Below, in pieces: positions 59,129 through 64,000 of a stretch of DNA of 64,000 bases; position 1 is the stretch's first letter, and each line of letters starts with the position of its first letter. The position numbers and the translations under genes were made by a program. Origin of the DNA: Cornus controversa (lineage: Eukaryota > Streptophyta > Magnoliopsida > Cornales > Cornaceae); NCBI GenBank assembly GCA_026545225.1, contig CM048848.1:15675353-15739352 (forward strand), read 5' to 3'. Below the pieces are notes generated by a model that was not told the origin of the DNA, made no database searches, and saw only the letters and a list, made by a program, of their open reading frames with translations.

Positions 59129-60373
59129 TTACTCTCTCTCTATCTGGATAGTTAGATGACTGATGTTGTATTTCCTCCTGATATAATCCATCACCTTGTC
59201 TAGCACCATGTCAGCATCAGCATCGGGCTTGATTTTGACATGGCATGCTAACAGCACTTTCCCTACAGTTATTGCCCATATGTGCAGTTCATGTATAGCC
59301 ACCACCTCATCCATCTCACACAGGCCTTTTCCAAGCCTTGTTGCATCAATCTCTCTGGGTGTACTCTCCATCAGAACCTCCAAAATTTTCCGCAGCATCT
59401 TGATGGTTGTAACCAGCACAATCAATGAAAATATGAGAGTGCAAATCAAATCAATAATCTTCCACTCAGGTTTATACCATATAATTGCCCCACCAATCAT
59501 CACCCCTATACTCTGGATGGAATCCCCTAGCACATGAAGATAAGCTCCCTGAATATTTATATTCAGTTGCTTCTTTTGTTTAACACCTCTCGATTCATTC
59601 TCGGCTGCTTCAGAACGAGTATTCAGCAGAGGCTCAGCATGATCTTTGTGGTCATGATGGTGCTCCTCATGATTGGAGTGCCTTCCCTGATCGTGATGGT
59701 GATGATGAGTGGTGATGCTTACTCCATGGCTCTGTATATTATCAATGTCCTCATGGCTATTATCATAACCAACATGTCGGCCATCATGATCATGATCATG
59801 ATCATGACCATGGTCGTGACTATGATCGTGACCCAACAAGAGAGCCATAACAACATTAACAACTAAACCAAAAGCAGAAACAACAAACATGAGAAAGCCC
59901 TGAACTTCACCTGTATTGTGGATAATTCTAGTAATGGCTTCATAAACAAGGATCCCAGCAAGAATCCATATCATCTGAATGGAAACTAATGCCCCTAGTA
60001 TTTCAATCCTGAAGAAACCATATGACTGGCGTGGAGTTGCTTCCCATCCCGATGCCCACAGTGAGAACAAAGAGATTGCAAAAGCTGAAACATCTGACAA
60101 TAAATGAGCTGCATCGGTCAAAATTGCAAGACTGTTGGCTTCAATACCTCCAACAACTTCAACACTCATAAATATGATGCAAAGTACAACTGCTATCAAA
60201 AGTTTCCTCATGGATGCTGAACGTTCTTTCGCATCCTTAGAACTGGTTTTACCATCTGCGAATCCACAAGCTGCACCCCCACAAATCTTACTCCAACCAA
60301 AGTTCTTTTCTACAACTGGCACTTCTCCACGTATCTCAATTATATTCTCATGTTCAGGATTTTGCACTTCCAT
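59129..60373 (-). CDS. MTP1: Vacuolar zinc transporter, MTP1 type (CDF family)
   Basis: Single uninterrupted 414-residue coding exon. Cation diffusion facilitator proteins exchange Zn2+ for protons; plant MTP1 proteins sit in the vacuolar membrane and give zinc tolerance. Visible features: a Cys-containing N-terminus (CGGAACGF, residues 31-38); six probable membrane helices (about 57-77, 83-103, 121-146, 158-180, 274-298, 305-325); zinc-binding HxxxD in helix 2 (HLLSD, H90 and D94) and helix 5 (HVLGD, H280 and D284). The cytosolic His-rich loop lies at about 182-246, with HDHD runs and five consecutive His. The C-terminal cytosolic domain (about 330-414) includes [19 protein letters not shown]. 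Length is close to other plant MTP1s (about 390-400), slightly longer in the loop. The start is the first ATG after an apparent splice acceptor. MTP1 rather than MTP2/3 is judged from overall sequence; a close paralogue is possible. Confidence 0.93.
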   Translation of the reverse strand: MEVQNPEHENIIEIRGEVPVVEKNFGWSKICGGAACGFADGKTSSKDAKERSASMRKLLIAVVLCIIFMSVEVVGGIEANSLAILTDAAHLLSDVSAFAISLFSLWASGWEATPRQSYGFFRIEILGALVSIQMIWILAGILVYEAITRIIHNTGEVQGFLMFVVSAFGLVVNVVMALLLGHDHSHDHGHDHDHDHDGRHVGYDNSHEDIDNIQSHGVSITTHHHHHDQGRHSNHEEHHHDHKDHAEPLLNTRSEAAENESRGVKQKKQLNINIQGAYLHVLGDSIQSIGVMIGGAIIWYKPEWKIIDLICTLIFSLIVLVTTIKMLRKILEVLMESTPREIDATRLGKGLCEMDEVVAIHELHIWAITVGKVLLACHVKIKPDADADMVLDKVMDYIRRKYNISHLTIQIERE

Positions 60374-61060
60374 CTGAAAATTACTACATCAATCAACAGT
60401 CATAAACATCCACTTTAATTTATTATTCTGATTGCAGTTCTGTCCCATCATATGTAGCCACAAATACAAGATTATAAAACCCCGAACCAATGGTATAAAG
60501 CATAGAAAATTGGAATTTCATTATTTCGAAAAGCTTATGAAAAAAAACAGGAGAAATATCACTTGCACTCTCTCAGTTTAGTCAATATTTCGAGACCCTT
60601 TAGTTCCAATAATTTTGACTACAATATTAAATGTTCACGTGTATATGTGAATATGAGATTAAGGCAAGAATCATGATGTGAATATGAATAATGATACGGG
60701 AAGAAAAATCTGGAAAAAAACCCAACCTGGGAAAGGAAACCGATAGAGAAAAAGAGGAAAAGAAATCAAAAGTTAATAATAATAATTGCGAAGAAATTGG
60801 ACGCCAGCATAATCCCATGTCAAGTAAATATCCGAAGACGTCCAAAACAAAACAAACCTAGAAACCCATGATCACTCAGGACCCCGACAAGTAATGTTCT
60901 TTATATCTTAATACGTGCAGCAACGGAAGGCAAACAAACAGAGATAAAGTCTATTATATTTTTGTGAAGGGAAGAGAAGATATATGCATATTAATGTCTG
61001 TATATATATGTGTGTGTAGTGTTAGGTTAGATTCAATGTAATGGAAGGATAGCAGGATAC
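60374..61060 (-). other. Putative 5'-UTR intron of MTP1
   Basis: On the minus strand the coding ATG is preceded directly by TAATTTTCAG, a good splice acceptor. Upstream, GAAGAAAG|GTATCC at 61061/61060 is a good donor. The interval has no coding potential and is T-rich on the gene strand. Coordinates are inferred from splice consensus only. Confidence 0.5.
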
Positions 61061-61098
61061 CTTTCTTCGATTCTTATGATTGGGACTTTGGTAGATGG

Positions 61099-61132
<34 letters not shown>

Positions 61133-61200
61133 CGGGCAAGTAGCTCGCTCTCTCGGAGGTTCAGAATGGCAAATTGGCTTTGAATTGAATTGAAAAGAGT
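61061..61200 (-). other. Putative 5'-UTR exon and promoter-proximal region of MTP1
   Basis: Upstream of the proposed donor on the gene strand, with a purine (GA) tract. The transcription start is unknown and the outer limit is a guess. Confidence 0.35.
61101..61130. repeat. (CT)15 microsatellite near the MTP1 5' end
   Basis: Thirty bases of pure CT on the plus strand, GA on the gene strand, about 40 bases upstream of the proposed splice donor. GA tracts are common in plant 5' UTRs and can bind GAGA-binding BPC proteins (general knowledge; binding here is not shown). Confidence 0.9.
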
Positions 61201-61640
61201 TAATCTAAATAGTGGAAGTTTGATGCAGTGCTGTGCTGGATGGAAAGGGTATATCTTTCTGTCTCTCCTTGTTTGATAGTCATTGATTATTTTTACTAAA
61301 ATGTAATAATTAATAAAGGACATTTTCATTTTTGTTAGTACAACTGTACAACCACCGCCGCCACCAATTCAGCCTTGTCTCTTTTGACAGGAAAAATAAA
61401 TAAATTCAGCGTTGTACACTATCGTCCAGAATGGTTTTGAAGGATAATTAAAAAAAATTTGGAGTTGTTTAAAGGATATTTATAATTTTTTAGGAGTTGT
61501 TACAAGGATAACTATAAATTTTAAAGGATAACTATAAATTTTGAGGAGTTGTTAGAAACGTGTCCAAGATAACAAATATGGTCAATGAGCTAGAGTCCAA
61601 TTAGTACAAGCAATACCCAAATGGTTTTTTTACAATATTG
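61201..61640. other. MTP1 upstream region, nothing recognised
   Basis: A/T-rich, with a small local duplication (GGATAACTATAAATTTT twice near 61500-61545). No gene. Confidence 0.5.
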
Positions 61641-61888
61641 GGGCTGATGATAGCGAGAGTATTCCAGAAGAGAACAATGATATGAGACTAAACCTTCAGA
61701 AGATGCAATGGAGGGTTGTGGAGTTGGAGAAAGTGTGCAGGGAGATGAGAGGTCAGATGTCAAGAATGATGTGTGAGTTGCACTGTACGAAAGCGACCGT
61801 GAAAATTTGTTTAAAACTTAGAAGGATGAATACGTTTACTATCTCATTTGTTTATAAATTAAAGCAATTCCATAAAGCAATTAAATAA
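61640..61888 (+). pseudogene. Possible NPH3-like exon remnant
   Basis: An open frame through ADDSESIPEENNDMRLNLQKM then VVELEKVCREMRGQMSRMM resembles the short coiled-coil stretch near the C-terminus of plant BTB/NPH3-family proteins (M-x-W/R-V-x-E-L-E-K-x-C). After about residue 31 of the ATG-initiated part (61682) the sequence loses resemblance and the frame ends at 61888. No BTB or NPH3 core is found nearby. It could be a captured or decayed exon, or chance; recognised from memory only. Confidence 0.3.
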
Positions 61889-64000
61889 AATAAAGAATAG
61901 TAATGTAAAAAATATACCAGATATATGTGAAAAACTCAGATAAAAAAAAATCACGAGTGAGGCTTGTAGCACTGGAGAACCAAATCCACTATGGTCAAAG
62001 CAAAATACAATAGACTCTGTCCTACACTCACACCCACTCTACATTGACAAGAACTTGATGTGGAACGCCTCAGGCTTACTCTTGCGACTTTGTTGTTCAA
62101 TTGCTGCAAACTTCCGACGAATGTCACAATCCTTGCAGAAATATAACTAGAAGAACACAAAAACTCAACAAGTATTATATCTCCTTTGTAGTGTGATCTT
62201 CTTCTCCTTCATCACCAACGAACAGTTAGAGAAGAAACCAAACGATCCAGTAACTTGATCAATAAGAAATCTATGAAGCAGTCTTCAAATGATTGTTAAG
62301 TAAAGTGAGAGACACAACCTAAATCACTCATCATGTATATATGTGTGTAATCTTTCAAAGAAATATAAACAAAGAATTAATGAAGTATTTTTTGCCGTAA
62401 AAATATCTCTTTGCTCTCTCTAGAAAAATAATCTTTTTGATGTGTATAGAAAGTTTAATCAGAGAGAAATTATATGAGGTTTTTATAAATGTTAAAAATC
62501 TTAATTTTTCTTGAAAAATAAGCTTAAAATAATTAGGAAATGAATCCCAACTTTTAAGAAAATTTCAGAGTCAAAACCCAGTCAAAACAGGACATTGCAA
62601 AGATAAAATCTGCCACCAGAAGGCTTGGACCGGTACAGCCCATACCTGGACCGGTCCAAGCTTGAAAAGTCTAAAACCCGTTTCGAAATATATGTGTTCT
62701 CACTACTTTACTTGAACTATGTAACTCTCATACTTGATCAATGATGTTTACATTCAATTGAAACCATCTAGAAATTTCAATCGATCAAATCATTATTTAA
62801 TACATTGATGCCTTTTTCCGAAGTGTCAAGCTTTATATATTTAAAGATCATTTGCATGGTTGGTGTAAAGCACTATGCTCACTCTGAAACTTCAATTACA
62901 TAATCAATTACAAGAATATAAATAAAAGATTACAACTCGATTATGTCTAGTTTTGACATCGAAGATTGTCAATACGTCACATGCTGAAGGGTATTGTCTA
63001 TGTCCCTGCACACACCTGAGCATTGCCTAGATTCTGTTGATCTCTCCTCTCTCCGATAAATATGCATGGGAATACAGAGTATTTTCCATCAACTGTAAAA
63101 GAATATATTTTATACCATGTGATTTTTGAGATAAAGAATGTATTTTTATGTGTTTTATATTTTTTATATCTTTTTGATAAGCAAGCTAAAGATGTATTAC
63201 CTATAAACAAAGGCAAAAGGCGATACAATATACAAAAGCAACAACAAGAAATACATTAGTAACAATTAATCAAATATCACCTCACCTGAATACAAATATC
63301 CTTTTGAATAGAGATAACATCTAAGTAGTCGTTTTTTTTTTCCGGAAGATTATCCAAGTAGTCATTAGCATATAGTTTTATGTGACTTAAAAGTCTTGGG
63401 CTACTCATAATGGGCCTTAAGTCTGGGCTTACCCCTAGCACTAGCAGCCCTTTTAGGAATCCATCCTATTTTGCATGGCACAGGCCTTCCTATTGGGCTA
63501 CAGCCTACATTTTATGGGCCTTCAGCACTCTTGCCTTCTATTGGTAGGCTACTATTGCACAGTTCTACTTCTACACAACAATACAAATTATTTTACCTTC
63601 CAGAAAAAAAAAATAGCAATAAGTTGTTTATCTGGTGCCAATATTGTGCTAGTCAACAAAAGAAGAAAATTTCATTACAAAAATCATTTGTGACAAAGTT
63701 CAAATTTGCAAAAAAATGAAATTATTTATGATGAAATGTGTTTCATTTCAAATAAGTAATTTTATGAGATTAAAACTTTCATTGTAGAACGTCATTCGTA
63801 TTCCAAAATACTCAGAAGTAATTTGTTTGTGACAAAAAAAATTCATTGCTAAAAATTGTTGAATTGCATTGAAGTGTAATCTAAGGGTTAACTTTCATCG
63901 CTATATTAAGAGAAATTTTATTTTCAAATACTAAATGTCAATTTTATTACAACTACATATATATTTTTAAGCAAAAGAGCACTAAATACCCCTCAGTTGT
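61889..64000. other. Intergenic sequence with one dispersed repeat
   Basis: No gene supported. About 62690-62990 is a diverged copy of 32620-32900 in the same orientation. Upstream of it, GGACCGGTACAGCCC and GGACCGGTCCAAGC (62628-62663) form a small GC-rich repeat. The rest is A/T-rich. Confidence 0.45.

Noticed and set aside
59534..59866. 110-codon ORF opposite MTP1
   Set aside because: Antisense shadow of the His-rich loop (His codons read as Met/Ile/Val).

Overview
The window is AT-rich nuclear DNA of a flowering plant, most likely a dicot. It is dominated by LTR retrotransposons whose primer-binding sites match plant tRNA-Asp and tRNA-Met. It also holds L1-type LINEs and one clean plant host gene, a MTP1-type vacuolar zinc transporter. 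I cannot name the species. I found no bacterial, organellar, CRISPR or tRNA/rRNA gene content. Element names such as Athila-1 and Copia-1 are labels used only here.

Layout. (1) 1-17163 is a tangle of one Athila-type Ty3/gypsy family. It starts with a minus-strand gag/protease fragment fused to a partial LTR (1-1168). A plus-strand element, Athila-1, follows (1169-15627), then a lone minus-strand LTR plus primer-binding site (15633-17163). Athila-1 is internally duplicated: copy A (2853-6643) lacks reverse transcriptase/RNase H, and copy B (6925-10393) lacks integrase and the gag N-terminus. (2) 17164-21091 is a minus-strand leader and long LTR of a tRNA-Met-primed gypsy-like element, with a minisatellite and an (AT)n run. 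(3) About 22190-24115 is a minus-strand LINE fragment. It is cut by a gypsy-like LTR (24130 to about 32535), which is itself split by a decayed full-length L1-type LINE (24208-30762) with 17-bp target-site duplications. (4) 33886-58738 is a four-level nest. Copia-1 (target duplication ATATA) contains the deletion derivative Copia-2, which contains Athila-2 (37541-53269, target duplication AGTAA), whose reverse transcriptase gene is split by a solo LTR (45676-48444). (5) 58739-64000 is the gene end: MTP1 on the minus strand (59129-60373) with an apparent 5'-UTR intron and a (CT)15 tract. Diffuse intergenic sequence follows, with a possible NPH3-like exon remnant.

MTP1 is the only feature that looks like a working host gene; it would load zinc into the vacuole. 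Nearly all transposon pol genes are broken by stops, frameshifts or deletions. The exception is the third ORF of Athila-2, which is open for 409 codons. The observations most worth following are the 1.5-kb inverted LTR pair with a 27-bp spacer, LTR ends fused directly to internal element sequence, the complementary deletions of Athila-1, and a short imperfect palindrome shared by two otherwise different retroelement families.
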